A stretch of DNA of 64,000 nt from JAEUIT01 sp044220875 (GTDB taxonomy: Bacteria > Planctomycetota > Phycisphaerae > Phycisphaerales > SM1A02). Numbering within the stretch: position 1 is the first letter of the stretch; each line of letters starts with the position of its first letter. Positions 1 to 8,624 of the stretch are shown here, piece after piece. The stretch spans positions 310,001-374,000 of the forward strand of contig JBGAQH010000002.1 of the NCBI GenBank assembly GCA_044220875.1, written 5' to 3'. The notes under the pieces were generated by a model. It did not search any database, was not told where the DNA came from, and saw only the letters and a program-made list of their open reading frames with translations. The position numbers and the translations under genes are program-made.

Positions 1-1
1 G

Positions 2-409
2 ACCAAGCTCGACGCCGCGATCGTCGCCCAGCAGCGCGGGAGCTATCCGCTCGACCGCTGCCTGGTCATGCTCGACGAGAAGCTCGGCCAGGATTCGAAG
101 GCCTTCGTCTACGGCAACCGCTGCTATCTCGCGTGCTGCTCGAAGTGCATCAACAACTTCCAGAAGAGCTCGGCCCGCTACGTCACGGCGTACGAGAAGG
201 CCCTCACCGGACGGCAGCGGAACGGCTATCCGCTCGACACCTGCGTCGTGAGTGGCGAAAAGCTCGGCGAGAAGCACGTCGACTTCGTGATCGGCAGCCA
301 GCTCGTCCGCACCTGCTGCGAGGAGTGCGAGAAGAAGGTTCTCGAGAATCCCTCGGCCTACCTCCCGAAGATCGCGGCAGCGCGGTCCAAGGCTCCGTCC
401 ACGAAGTGA
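2..409 (+). CDS. Exported TRASH/YHS-like cysteine-repeat protein (5' end missing)
   Basis: The reading frame is already open at the left edge, so the start and any signal peptide lie outside the window. The visible 135 residues hold two repeats. Each begins with a SYPLD/GYPLD motif followed by a GEKLGE-like or DEKLGQ turn, and each ends in a cysteine cluster: CYLACCSKC in the first, CCEEC in the second. Closely spaced Cys after an aromatic/PLD lead-in resembles TRASH/YHS-type metal-binding domains common in planctomycete exported proteins. The metal and partner are unknown. The next gene, 23 bases downstream on the same strand, is a paralogue in which most of these Cys are replaced. Family placement is by motif only. 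Confidence 0.75.
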   Translation, partial: TKLDAAIVAQQRGSYPLDRCLVMLDEKLGQDSKAFVYGNRCYLACCSKCINNFQKSSARYVTAYEKALTGRQRNGYPLDTCVVSGEKLGEKHVDFVIGSQLVRTCCEECEKKVLENPSAYLPKIAAARSKAPSTK

Positions 410-432
410 GCTGACGCCCCCAGCGCCCTCGG

Positions 433-1290
433 ATGACCACCATGACAGAACGCCGCTTCCGCACCGCACTGTGCGCCGCCGTCCTTCCGCTCGTGCACAT
501 GGCCGTGCTGCAGGTCACGCTCGCCGATCCGCCGGCGGCGCCTCCGGCCGTTCCGCCGGCCGCTGCGCCTCCAGCGTCCGCGTCACCGCCTCCGACCAAG
601 GCGGAGAACGATCGGATGTCGCTTCTCCTTCGGCTGCCGAAGCCGAACCCCGCTGGCTTCATCGGCGATCCCTATCCGCTCGACACCTGCATCGTCACCG
701 GCGAGAAGCTCGGAAAGGACGCAGTGTCACTTGTGTTGAAGGACCAAGCCGACGCGCTGCAGGAGGGACGCCAGCTCAAGTTCGCGAACGAGAACGCGAA
801 GCAGATTTTCCTCGTGCGGGAACGGGAGTTCCTCACCAGGCTCGACGCGGAGATCATCCAGCGGCAGAAGGCGAGCTATCCGCTCGATCGCGACGTCGTC
901 GAAATCGACCGGACGCTGACCGAGCACTTCCCCTTCGTCTTCGGAAACCGCTGCTATGTGGTCATGCGGTCGAAGAACATCGACAACTTCCTGAAGCAGG
1001 CCGGCCGCTACGTCGGCACCTACGACAAGATGGTCGGCTCGAAGCAGCGGGCGTCCTATCCGCTCGACACCTCGCTCGTCTCCGGCGAGAAGCTCCCCGA
1101 GAAGCCCTACGACCTGGTGATCGGCCAGCGGCTCGTCCGACTCTGCTCGGAGGCCGAAGCGAAGACGCTGCTTGAGGATCCGACGACCTACCTCCCGAAG
1201 CTCCCGCCGCTGAAGAGCGCCGGCGACGCGAAGACCGGCGGCGGATCGGCGCCAAACGTTCCGACAACGCCGGGCGGCGCGACGAAGTGA
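433..1290 (+). CDS. Exported TRASH-like paralogue with degenerate cysteines
   Basis: This 285-residue protein has an N-terminal signal-like segment (about residues 8-31), a Pro/Ala-rich linker (about 32-55) and three repeats, each starting with YPLD. The last two repeats align along their length with the upstream gene. The cysteine clusters are lost, however: ACCSKC has become VMRSKN, CCEEC has become LCSEA, and the PLDRC and PLDTC cysteines are Asp and Ser. A second ATG at 442 is also possible. It probably sits in an operon with the upstream paralogue, 23 bases away. The fold is likely kept while metal binding is reduced or gone, so it may be a structural or regulatory partner; that is inference. 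Confidence 0.8.
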   Translation: MTTMTERRFRTALCAAVLPLVHMAVLQVTLADPPAAPPAVPPAAAPPASASPPPTKAENDRMSLLLRLPKPNPAGFIGDPYPLDTCIVTGEKLGKDAVSLVLKDQADALQEGRQLKFANENAKQIFLVREREFLTRLDAEIIQRQKASYPLDRDVVEIDRTLTEHFPFVFGNRCYVVMRSKNIDNFLKQAGRYVGTYDKMVGSKQRASYPLDTSLVSGEKLPEKPYDLVIGQRLVRLCSEAEAKTLLEDPTTYLPKLPPLKSAGDAKTGGGSAPNVPTTPGGATK

Positions 1291-1485
1291 CGGTGCGTAC
1301 GGGCGATGTTCGCACTCGGCGCCGCTGCGCGCCGCGGCGCTTCGGAGCGCGGCCCGCAGTCGTACACTGATCGCAGGTCCCGCCCCACGGGCGGCCATTC
1401 GACCTCCCTACCTGCCGTCACCGAACGGGCAATCACGCACTCGGCGCGTGCAGCGGGCGAGACCACCACGTGAAAGGTCTACGCC

Positions 1486-3159
1486 ATGCTCACCGCCCAT
1501 CAGCCGAAACAGGCTTCCTTCCGGCGCGGTCACGCGCTCCTCGACAATCCGCTCCGCACCAAGGGCACCGCATACACCGAGGCCGAGCGAACCCACTTGG
1601 GCCTGCTCGGCCTGCTTCCGCCGCAAGTGGAGACGCTCGACCAGCAGACGGCCCGGGCCTATGAGGCGTTCCAGTCGAGGGCCTCGGCGCTCGACCGTCA
1701 CATCTACCTTCGGGCCCTGCAGGACACCAACGAGGTCCTCTACTACCGCCTGCTGCTCGATCACGTCGAGGAGATGATGCCGGTGGTCTACACGCCAACG
1801 GTCGCCGCGGCCTGCGAGCAGTTCTCGCACATCTACCGACGTCCGCGCGGGCTCTTCGTCTCCTATCCGCTTCGCGACCGGATCCGCGAGATCCTGGCGA
1901 ATCGTTATGGCAAGGAGACCGACGTCATCGTCGTCACCGACGGCGGCAGGATCCTCGGCATCGGCGACCAGGGCGTCGGCGGCCTCGGCATCCCGATCGG
2001 CAAGCTCTCGCTCTACACGCTCATCGGCGGCATCCGTCCCGACCGGACGCTGCCGATCGTCCTTGACGTCGGCACCAACAATCCCGAGCGGCTGCGCGAT
2101 CCGCTCTACCTCGGCTGGCGCCACGAGCGACTGAGCGGACAGGAGTACTTCGACTTCATCGACCTCTTCATCCGCGCCGTGAAGGCCGAGCTCCCCGGCA
2201 CCTGCGTGCAGTGGGAGGACTTCCCCAACAACGTCGCGTATCAGCTGCTCGCGAAGTACCGCGACGACGTGGTGAGCTTCAACGACGACATCCAGGGAAC
2301 CGCGGCCGTCACCCTCGGCGCGATCCTGGGCGCCATCTCCGTCACCGGCCGTCCGCTGCGCGACCAGACCGTGGTCGTGCTCGGCGCCGGCTCCGCGGGC
2401 ATCGGCGTCTGCGACTACCTCTGCCGGGCGATGATGGAGGATGGCCTCAGCGAGGGCGAGGCCCGCTCGCGCTTCTGGATCATCAATCGCGGCGGCCTGC
2501 TGCACACCGGCCGCCAGGATCTCTCTGCGGAGCAGCGGGCCTTCGCGCAGAAGGCCGAGCGGCTTGAGGGAATGCCGCGGTCGGCGGCGGGCATCGTCGG
2601 ACTCGAGGAAGTGATCCGAGCGAACGCGGCGACGATCCTCATCGGGCTCTCGACGCTGCCGAACGCGTTCACCGAACCGATCGTCCGGGAGATGGCCCGG
2701 AAGACGCCGCGCCCGATCATCTTCCCGCTCTCGAATCCGACGTCGAAGTCGGAGGCGGTGCCCGCGGACCTCATGGCGTGGACCGAGGGACGGGCCCTCA
2801 TCGCGACGGGCTCCCCCTTCGCGCCGGTTGCGGACGGCTCGCGCTCCGTGACCATCGCCCAGTGCAACAACGTGTACATCTTCCCCGCCGTCGGCCTGGC
2901 CCTTGCCGCGTGCAAGGCCCGCCGCGTGTCCGACGGCATGCTGCTCGCCGCGGCCCGAGCGCTCGCGGAGCGATCGCCGGCGCTCACGGACCGCAACGCA
3001 TCGCTGCTGCCCAGCCTGCGCGAGCTCCGCTCGGTTGCCCGGCACATCGCCGCGGAGGTGTCCATGCAGGCGATGCGCGAGGGACTCGCGCCGCCGATGG
3101 AGCGCGAGGCGCTCGCTCGGCGCATCGCCGAGACGCAGTGGGTGCCCTCCTATTCATGA
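1486..3159 (+). CDS. maeA: NAD-dependent malic enzyme (malate dehydrogenase, oxaloacetate-decarboxylating)
   Basis: Converts L-malate and NAD+ to pyruvate, CO2 and NADH in the cytoplasm. The 557 residues match the long (SfcA/MaeA) class. The family signature YTPTVAAACEQFSHIYRRP is near residue 104, with Tyr and the following Arg in place. VVTDGGRILGIGDQG holds the malate-binding stretch, FNDDIQGTAAV is the metal-binding motif, and VVLGAGSAGIG is the nucleotide-binding loop. The start at 1486 is the first ATG giving the family's normal N-terminus (AFRRG..LLDNPLRTKGTAYT-like). A weak GAAAGG ribosome site precedes it. It stands alone, convergent with the aminopeptidase, with a shared hairpin between them. 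Confidence 0.95.
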   Translation: MLTAHQPKQASFRRGHALLDNPLRTKGTAYTEAERTHLGLLGLLPPQVETLDQQTARAYEAFQSRASALDRHIYLRALQDTNEVLYYRLLLDHVEEMMPVVYTPTVAAACEQFSHIYRRPRGLFVSYPLRDRIREILANRYGKETDVIVVTDGGRILGIGDQGVGGLGIPIGKLSLYTLIGGIRPDRTLPIVLDVGTNNPERLRDPLYLGWRHERLSGQEYFDFIDLFIRAVKAELPGTCVQWEDFPNNVAYQLLAKYRDDVVSFNDDIQGTAAVTLGAILGAISVTGRPLRDQTVVVLGAGSAGIGVCDYLCRAMMEDGLSEGEARSRFWIINRGGLLHTGRQDLSAEQRAFAQKAERLEGMPRSAAGIVGLEEVIRANAATILIGLSTLPNAFTEPIVREMARKTPRPIIFPLSNPTSKSEAVPADLMAWTEGRALIATGSPFAPVADGSRSVTIAQCNNVYIFPAVGLALAACKARRVSDGMLLAAARALAERSPALTDRNASLLPSLRELRSVARHIAAEVSMQAMREGLAPPMEREALARRIAETQWVPSYS

Positions 3160-3169
3160 CGCTCTCGAC

Positions 3170-3196
3170 GCGGCGGGCGCGCATCGCGCCCGCCGC
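3170..3196. terminator. Bidirectional terminator hairpin between maeA and pepP
   Basis: A perfect 12-bp G+C stem (3170-3181 pairing with 3185-3196) with a 3-base CAT loop fills the gap between two convergent stop codons. There is no strong T-run on either side. It probably ends transcription in both directions. Confidence 0.7.
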
Positions 3197-4507
3197 TCAC
3201 TTCTCGATCGCCGCGGTCAGGTTCACCGGCCCGCTTTCGGTGATGAGGATGTTGTCCTCGATGCGCACGCCGCCGATGCCGTCCTTCAGCAGCGCGTCGA
3301 CGCGCGACCAGTCCACGCAGTCGCCGAAGCGCTCGCGCCGCGCGGGATCCTCAAGCAGCGCGCCGATGAAGTAGAGCCCCGGCTCGACGGTCATGAGGTA
3401 CCCGGCCTCGAGCGGAAGGTCGACCCGCAGCGTCACGCCGCAGCACTTGGGCCCCATCGGCACCCCCGGTCGCCGCCCGCCCGCATCGCGCACCCCGAGG
3501 CCGACCATGTGGCCGACGCCGTGCGGGAAGAAGAGGGCGATGGCCTCGCGCTCGACGAGCGACTCGCCGCGGCCCTTCAGCACGCCCATCGAGGCGAGCC
3601 CGTCGGCGAGATCGACCGCGGTGCGGGTGTGCATGTCGCGCCACGTGAGCCCGGGGCGACATCGCTCAATCGCCCGAATCTGGGCCTGCAGCACGATGTC
3701 GTAGAGCATCTCCCGCTCACCCGACACCGCGCCGGTCGTGAAGGTGCGGGTCACGTCCGCGGTGTAGCCGCCGATCATGCCGCCGGCATCGACCAGCACG
3801 AACTCGCCGGGCCGGATGATGCGATGGCTCGGCGCGAAGTGCAGCACCGCCGAGTTCGCCCCGCTGCCGACGAGCGTGCCGTAGCCGACGCCGTCGGCAC
3901 CGGCGCGATACATCGCCGCCTCAAGCTCGATCTGCACCGCGCGTTCGGTGACCTGGCGCTCGGCGAGCGGCTGGGCGAGCATCTCGCGGACGACATCGAA
4001 TCCCCGCGCGGTGGCGGCGACGGCGCGGCGCACGAGATCGATCTCGAATGCGTCCTTGGGTCGGCGCGCATGCAGGAGAAGTTCGCCGAGGCGACGCGTT
4101 CGCTCGGCGTCCACGACCACGCCGTCCGTCGCGGCGCCGAGCGATGCGACCGGCCGCGCACCGCGCGAGCGCATCCAGTCGCTGAACTCGCCGAGCGGCC
4201 GGGCCCCCGGCACCGTGCGCGGCTCGCGTCCCTCCCATACCCGCTCCGCCTCGGTCACCTCGGGCACGAAGTCGAACCATCCCTCCGCGGGATCGAACGC
4301 GAGCACCCCCGACGCCTCGTCGCGACCGGTGAGCCATCGGTAGTCGGGATGGACGCGGAAGTCGTAGGTCTGGTCCTGTCCCCCCGGAAGTCCGAGCGGC
4401 GACCCCGCGCCGATCAGGACGACGGCGCGATCAAGGGCCTCGGCGTCACTCCTCCAGGCATGCGCGGCTCGCTGTCGGCGGCGATCGATGAGTTCGGCTG
4501 AGGGCAT
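3197..4507 (-). CDS. pepP: Xaa-Pro aminopeptidase (M24 family)
   Basis: This cytoplasmic metallopeptidase removes an N-terminal residue that precedes proline. The 436 residues comprise an aminopeptidase P N-terminal domain (about 1-130) and a pita-bread catalytic domain. Metal ligands are visible in order: VDAGG (first Asp), DVTRTF (second Asp), HGVGHMVGLGV (His), LTVEPG-type MTVEPGLYF (Glu) and GVRIEDNI (Glu). The length matches bacterial PepP (about 440). The start is the ATG at 4507; the N-terminus MPSAELIDRRRQRAA fits the family. It is convergent with maeA, and the gene to its 5' side (the ArsR-methyltransferase) runs the same way 45 bases upstream, so they may be cotranscribed. Confidence 0.93.
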   Translation of the reverse strand: MPSAELIDRRRQRAAHAWRSDAEALDRAVVLIGAGSPLGLPGGQDQTYDFRVHPDYRWLTGRDEASGVLAFDPAEGWFDFVPEVTEAERVWEGREPRTVPGARPLGEFSDWMRSRGARPVASLGAATDGVVVDAERTRRLGELLLHARRPKDAFEIDLVRRAVAATARGFDVVREMLAQPLAERQVTERAVQIELEAAMYRAGADGVGYGTLVGSGANSAVLHFAPSHRIIRPGEFVLVDAGGMIGGYTADVTRTFTTGAVSGEREMLYDIVLQAQIRAIERCRPGLTWRDMHTRTAVDLADGLASMGVLKGRGESLVEREAIALFFPHGVGHMVGLGVRDAGGRRPGVPMGPKCCGVTLRVDLPLEAGYLMTVEPGLYFIGALLEDPARRERFGDCVDWSRVDALLKDGIGGVRIEDNILITESGPVNLTAAIEK

Positions 4508-4552
4508 GGGCGCCTTTCGAAGCGGTCGTGTGCGTCGCGCGGCGCGACGCGT

Positions 4553-5509
4553 TCAGGTGCGCAGCGCCGCGGCAAAGAGCCCCGGCCCCTTGCGGTCGGT
4601 CGCCGCACGAAGACGACGATACCGAACCGACGCGAATCCGGCTGCCTTCGCCGCGGCGGCGATGTCCGCCTCCGCGAAGCCCAGATGCTGGTGTCCCATC
4701 GTGATGCGGTAGTCCTCGTGGGCGTGGGCCACCATGTCGACGACCAGAAGGACGCCGCGCGAACCGAGCGTCCGCCGCACCTCGCGAAGGACCGCCGTCG
4801 CGTCCGCCATGTGGTGCAGGACGAGCATCAGCACCGCGGCATCGAATTCGGCGGCCTTCGCCGGCAGGGCGAGGAGGTCGCCCTCGCGGAACTCGACGTT
4901 GCCGGCGCCGGCCATCCGGGCCCGCGCCGCCGCGAGCATCGAGGGCTCGCGATCGATGCCGACGACCTTGGCCACGAAGGGCGCGAGCAGCTCCGTCGCC
5001 TCTCCGGTGCCGCAGCCGAGATCGGCGACCGTCCATCGCGGGTCGACCAGCCCGAGGAGCGACGCGCCGGTGAAGCGGTCACCGAAGAGCTCGTCGCGCA
5101 GCGTGTCCCACTCGCGGCCGAGGCGGCCGAAGAACGTCCGGCTGTCCATGCGCCGTTCGGCTAACACTTCGTTCAGCCGGGCGTCGTCCTCGTCGAACTC
5201 CGGGCTCGTCCCCAACCGTTCGCGCGTCAGCGCCCAGACCGCGCGGGCCTCGGCGTCGACGCCCTCGCGCGGGACGACGTAGAGGGTGGTCGTCCCCTCG
5301 TTCCGCTTGCTCGCGAAGGCCGTCTCGAAGAGCACCTTGAGGTGACGGCTCACGGTTGACTGCGGCAGGCGCGTGGCCCGGGCCAGCTCGCCGACCCCAA
5401 GCTCCTGTCGCTCCAGCAGGCGAAGGAGCCGCAGGCGCGTGAGGTCGCCCAGCGCGCCGAGGCGGGCAAGCCACGCGTCACGGGCGGCGACATCGGAGCG
5501 CTTGGACAT
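4553..5509 (-). CDS. ArsR-type transcriptional regulator fused to a SAM-dependent methyltransferase
   Basis: This 318-residue protein has two domains. Residues about 10-90 form an ArsR-type winged helix (ALGDLTRLRLLRLLERQELGVGEL, then RLPQSTVSRHLKVL as recognition helix). Residues about 150-318 form a class I methyltransferase with the SAM loop DLGCGTGEATELL and acidic IDRE. The frame is open further upstream, but that would overlap the TPR lipoprotein gene, so the ATG at 5509 (MSKRSDV) is preferred. No clear metal-binding Cys pair is seen in the sensor helix. Such fusions are thought to sense SAM or its products; the target genes here are unknown. Confidence 0.85.
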   Translation of the reverse strand: MSKRSDVAARDAWLARLGALGDLTRLRLLRLLERQELGVGELARATRLPQSTVSRHLKVLFETAFASKRNEGTTTLYVVPREGVDAEARAVWALTRERLGTSPEFDEDDARLNEVLAERRMDSRTFFGRLGREWDTLRDELFGDRFTGASLLGLVDPRWTVADLGCGTGEATELLAPFVAKVVGIDREPSMLAAARARMAGAGNVEFREGDLLALPAKAAEFDAAVLMLVLHHMADATAVLREVRRTLGSRGVLLVVDMVAHAHEDYRITMGHQHLGFAEADIAAAAKAAGFASVRYRRLRAATDRKGPGLFAAALRT

Positions 5510-5559
5510 CAGGCGGAAGGGGTGAGACGACGAACGGCGGAATCGTGAAGCGTCGGCGA

Positions 5560-6231
5560 TCAGAGGCCGGGCGGCAGCGCCGTCGACGGCCCGATCTCGA
5601 CGTTCATCGTCTTGAGGCGGTTGATCACGATCGGGCTGTACTGGTTCAGGAAGTATGCCTGGCGGATGCGGCGCACCGCGTCCTCGCGCCGGTCGGCGGC
5701 CTCGGCAAGCTCGGAGGCGCGGACATAGGCCTTCCACTGCGAATCGCCCTTGACCTGCAGGGCACTCGTGATCGCCATGTCCTCGAGGTCGAGATCGCCC
5801 GCGCCGCGGCCCAGCTCGGCGAGCTTCAGCCAGCTCTCGACCTCGGCCCGCTCGTTGGCCCGGCCCTTCAGGAGCTGCACCAGCCGGACCCGCTCGTTGA
5901 GCTTGGCGTAGACGTCAGCGAGCGCGAAGGCGACCTCGCGGCTCTCGGGATTGCGCGCCGCGGCGGTCTCGATGTGGGTGCGGGCTTCCTTCTCGCGTCC
6001 GAGGTGCACGAGGCACATGCCATAGCGATACTCGGCCTCCCAGTCGCCGGGATATCGATCGATGATCTCGAGATAGGCCGGCGCCGCTTCCTCGTACCGA
6101 CCCCAGTCATAGTGGAAGTCGCCCTCCGCCCGGGCGACGTCGATGGCCCGCTGGCCGCATGCGGTGAGGGCGACCGAGGCGGCGAGAAGCGTCAACGCAG
6201 CGAGCGACCGACGGGATGCGATGCGATGCAT
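5560..6231 (-). CDS. TPR-containing lipoprotein
   Basis: This 223-residue envelope protein has a lipoprotein signal peptide ending in the lipobox LTAC (Cys about residue 25). It then carries helical repeats with TPR spacing: YEEAAPAYLEIIDRYPGDWEAEYRYG, then EKEARTHIETAAARNPESREVAFALADVY-type units. TPR lipoproteins usually scaffold other envelope proteins. It lies 50 bases upstream of the ArsR-methyltransferase gene on the same strand and is divergent from the LigD-like gene. No specific partner is suggested. Confidence 0.8.
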   Translation of the reverse strand: MHRIASRRSLAALTLLAASVALTACGQRAIDVARAEGDFHYDWGRYEEAAPAYLEIIDRYPGDWEAEYRYGMCLVHLGREKEARTHIETAAARNPESREVAFALADVYAKLNERVRLVQLLKGRANERAEVESWLKLAELGRGAGDLDLEDMAITSALQVKGDSQWKAYVRASELAEAADRREDAVRRIRQAYFLNQYSPIVINRLKTMNVEIGPSTALPPGL

Positions 6232-6370
6232 GAAAGGTGCCTAGCAGCCTGTGGAAAAACGAGAATCGGATCGGCGGCGCCACGGCGCAATCGCCCAACG
6301 CCCGCCGGATCATACGGCAAGCCGGGAGCCCGCGAGGGACGGCGCACCGCAGCCCGACTACGCTGCGGGC

Positions 6371-6763
6371 ATGAACGTGCGCGTCGCGCTCCTGCTCCAT
6401 GAGTTGCCCGACGGCTCGTCGCACGTCGATCTCCTCGTCGCCCGCGACGGCCGGCCGCTCGGCGACGACGAGCGCAGCGTGCCGACGTGGCGATGCTCGA
6501 CGCGGCCCGACATGGCCCCCAACGGATCGGTGCTCTCCCTTGAGCGAATCGGCGACCATCGGGCCCTCTACCTCCGGCTCGACGTGCGGCGCGATCTCGG
6601 CGGGGATCGCGGCTGGGCCGCCCCGCTCCGCTCCGGCACCGCCGAACTGCACGCCGATTCGCTCATCATCGCGTGGGATGACGCGGGCGAGTCGTGGTGG
6701 TCGGTTCGGGAGGGCGATGGCGGCTGGCAGCTCCGGGTCGAGCGCAACGAAACGAGCCTCTGA
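6371..6763 (+). CDS. Small LigD 3'-phosphoesterase-like domain protein
   Basis: This 130-residue protein starts MNVRVALLLHELPDGSSHVD. That pattern (hydrophobic strand, H-E/D-x-P, then H-x-D-L) resembles the stand-alone DNA ligase D phosphoesterase-like proteins of planctomycetes. A later HRALYLRLDVRRDLGGDRG stretch matches their HRxxYLxxxGxxxGxRG segment. In LigD this domain trims 3' ends during end joining; the activity of the free-standing form is unproven. An in-frame upstream start at 6251 exists, but its extra 40 residues look non-coding, so 6371 is chosen. It is followed 30 bases later by a DUF456 gene, probably in one transcript. The assignment is from pattern recall and is moderate. 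Confidence 0.6.
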   Translation: MNVRVALLLHELPDGSSHVDLLVARDGRPLGDDERSVPTWRCSTRPDMAPNGSVLSLERIGDHRALYLRLDVRRDLGGDRGWAAPLRSGTAELHADSLIIAWDDAGESWWSVREGDGGWQLRVERNETSL

Positions 6764-6793
6764 CCAATCCCAACGACGGCCGACGCACCCCCG

Positions 6794-7333
6794 ATGACCT
6801 GGCTTCAGATCCTGCTCTCCTCGTCGCTTGTCCTCGCCGGTGCCGTTGCGGTCCTGCTGCAGCTTGCGAGCCTTCCGGGCACCTGGGTCATCCTCTTCGT
6901 CGCGGTGGCCTCGCGCGTCCTTGAGACGTTTGTTCCGCTCGGTCCCGAACCGATCCTCGGATGGTGGTCGCTCGGCGCGATCGCGGGACTGGCGATCGCG
7001 GGCGAGGTGGTCGAGGTGGGCGCCTCGGCGGTCGGTGCCAAGTCCGGCGGTGCCTCACGGCGCGGGATGACGGGCGCGATCGTCGGCAGCCTGCTTGGCG
7101 CCCTGGTCGGCACCGTCGTGATCCTCATCCCGGTCGTCGGCTCCTTGCTCGGGGCCCTCCTCGGAGCGGCGCTCGGCGCGATCGTCGGCGAGCTGAGCGT
7201 CGGCGGAAAGACGCTGCGGGAGACGGCCAAGCCCGCCGCCGGCGCGGTGGCCGGCCGGCTCATGGGGGTCGTCGCCAAGACCGCAATCGCAGGCGCAATG
7301 CTGATCGTCATGGCCTTCGCCGCGTTCATCTGA
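6794..7333 (+). CDS. DUF456 family membrane protein
   Basis: This 179-residue, very hydrophobic Gly/Ala-rich protein has an N-terminal helix (about 5-30, ending LPGTWVILF, a DUF456 hallmark), then WSLGAIAGLAIAGEVVEVGASAVGAKSGGASRRG, and two glycine-zipper helices (about 95-145). DUF456 proteins are inner-membrane proteins of unknown function. The position just after the LigD-like gene suggests cotranscription. The exact role is not known. Confidence 0.85.
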   Translation: MTWLQILLSSSLVLAGAVAVLLQLASLPGTWVILFVAVASRVLETFVPLGPEPILGWWSLGAIAGLAIAGEVVEVGASAVGAKSGGASRRGMTGAIVGSLLGALVGTVVILIPVVGSLLGALLGAALGAIVGELSVGGKTLRETAKPAAGAVAGRLMGVVAKTAIAGAMLIVMAFAAFI

Positions 7334-7530
7334 CGCCGCGAACCTCGGGCAGTTCGCCCACCGCTCGCTGGACGATCCCCGACGGCCGCGCGGCCGGGCA
7401 GAGAAATTTCGTTCCGAAAATGAGGAGAATTGTCTACCGCCGCGCTCTTTGATCGGGAGTTGTTCGGTAAGCTTTCGCCGCACTCAGTCGGCGCGCGCCG
7501 ACATGCTTCCATGCACAGAAGGAATCACCG

Positions 7531-8262
7531 ATGCAACGTCGCCTGATCGTTTCGCTCGTCGCCGCCGCGGCACTCTCCACGTCGCTCGCGTTCACCCAGG
7601 ACAAGGGCCATTCGGACAAGAAGCCCGCGCAGGACAAGACGAAGGCTCCGCCCGCGAAGCCCGCTGCCGCGCCGGAGATGCCCGCCGGAATGCCCGCCGG
7701 AATGGATCCCGCCGAGATGCAGGCGTACATGGAGGCCTCGACGCCCGGCCCGATGCACGCCCATCTTCTGAAGGGCACCGGCGTGTGGGAAGGCAAGACC
7801 TCGATGTGGATGGCACCGGACTCCTCGCCGATCGAGGGCACCTGCGTGTCGACCATCACCTCCGCGATGGACGGCCGCTACGTCAAGACCGACACCACCG
7901 GCGAGATCCCGATGATGGGCCACTTCCTCGGCCTGGGCATCAACGGCTACGACAACGTCAGCAAGACGTTCCAGTCGTCGTGGATCGACAACATGGGCAC
8001 GGGCATGATGCAGGGCACGGGCACGCTCTCGCCCGACGGCAAGGTCATGACCTGGAGCTTCAACTGCACCTGTCCGATCACCAAGAAGCCGATCGTGATG
8101 CGCGAGGTCGAGACCGTCACCGGTCCCGAGACGATGAAGCTTGAGATGTACGCGCCGTATCCGAAGACCGGCAAGGAGTTCAAGTCGATGGAGATCGTCT
8201 TCACGCGCAAGCCCGGCACCGGCCCGGCGAATGCGACGGCGAACGCGACCGAGTCGAAGTAA
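7531..8262 (+). CDS. Exported DUF1579 family protein
   Basis: This 243-residue protein has a signal peptide (residues 1-21, cut after ALSTSLAFT), a Lys/Pro/Ala linker with Met-rich repeats (PAGMPAGMDPAEMQAYM), and a DUF1579 domain. That domain opens with HAHLLKGTGVWEGKTSMW, typical of the family, and continues through GHFLGLGINGYDNVSKTF and FTRKPG. The domain is probably an all-beta lipocalin-like fold of unknown ligand. A good ribosome site (AGAAGGA, six bases before the ATG) supports the start. It is monocistronic, followed by two hairpins. Confidence 0.85.
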   Translation: MQRRLIVSLVAAAALSTSLAFTQDKGHSDKKPAQDKTKAPPAKPAAAPEMPAGMPAGMDPAEMQAYMEASTPGPMHAHLLKGTGVWEGKTSMWMAPDSSPIEGTCVSTITSAMDGRYVKTDTTGEIPMMGHFLGLGINGYDNVSKTFQSSWIDNMGTGMMQGTGTLSPDGKVMTWSFNCTCPITKKPIVMREVETVTGPETMKLEMYAPYPKTGKEFKSMEIVFTRKPGTGPANATANATESK

Positions 8263-8267
8263 TGCCG

Positions 8268-8334
8268 TTCGTGCCGGTCCCATGCGACCGGCACGAATGA
8301 ACCCCGCCCGTCCGCACAATCGTGCGGGCGGGCG
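8268..8334 (+). terminator. Tandem terminator hairpins after the DUF1579 gene
   Basis: Two stems lie in a row. The first is a perfect 12-bp stem, 8268-8279 with 8286-8297, loop CCATGC. The second is a 13-bp stem with one G-T pair, 8305-8317 with 8322-8334, loop AATC, followed by GTTCGTTT. Only the second has a modest T-rich tail. Confidence 0.75.
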
Positions 8335-8361
8335 GTTCGTTTGAGCCGGAGCCGGATTTAG

Positions 8362-8596
8362 CAGAGAGGACACAAAGGACACAGGCTTCTGCACAATTCG
8401 ACCAGACTCACCACAGAGGACACAGAGAGCACAGAGGGGGCACAGAGAAGGCAAGAGAAGGTGATCGATGGTGGGCTTCACAAGCGAGCGAACGGGATAC
8501 GGAGGCTGTCGCGGCGCGCATCGCGCGCTCGGCGTCGCCTTGCCACTCCTGACTTTCCTCTGTGCCCCCTCTGTGTCCTCTGTGCTCTCTGTGGTG
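8362..8596. repeat. CACAGAGG-type inverted repeat element, copy 1
   Basis: Two 39-base arms (8409-8447 and 8558-8596) built of CACAGAG/GGACACAG units face each other across about 110 bases. A partial extra unit lies at 8362-8385. The arms match as inverted repeats, except that the GGACACAGA and GAGCACAGA blocks are swapped in order. The element lies between the 3' ends of convergent genes and looks non-coding. A relative is at 18420-18555. Such purine-rich repeats recur between genes in planctomycete and related genomes. The rest of the 8335-8624 gap shows nothing else. Confidence 0.8.
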
Positions 8597-8624
8597 AACG
8601 AACCACCCAAAGCGCGCAACAGCC

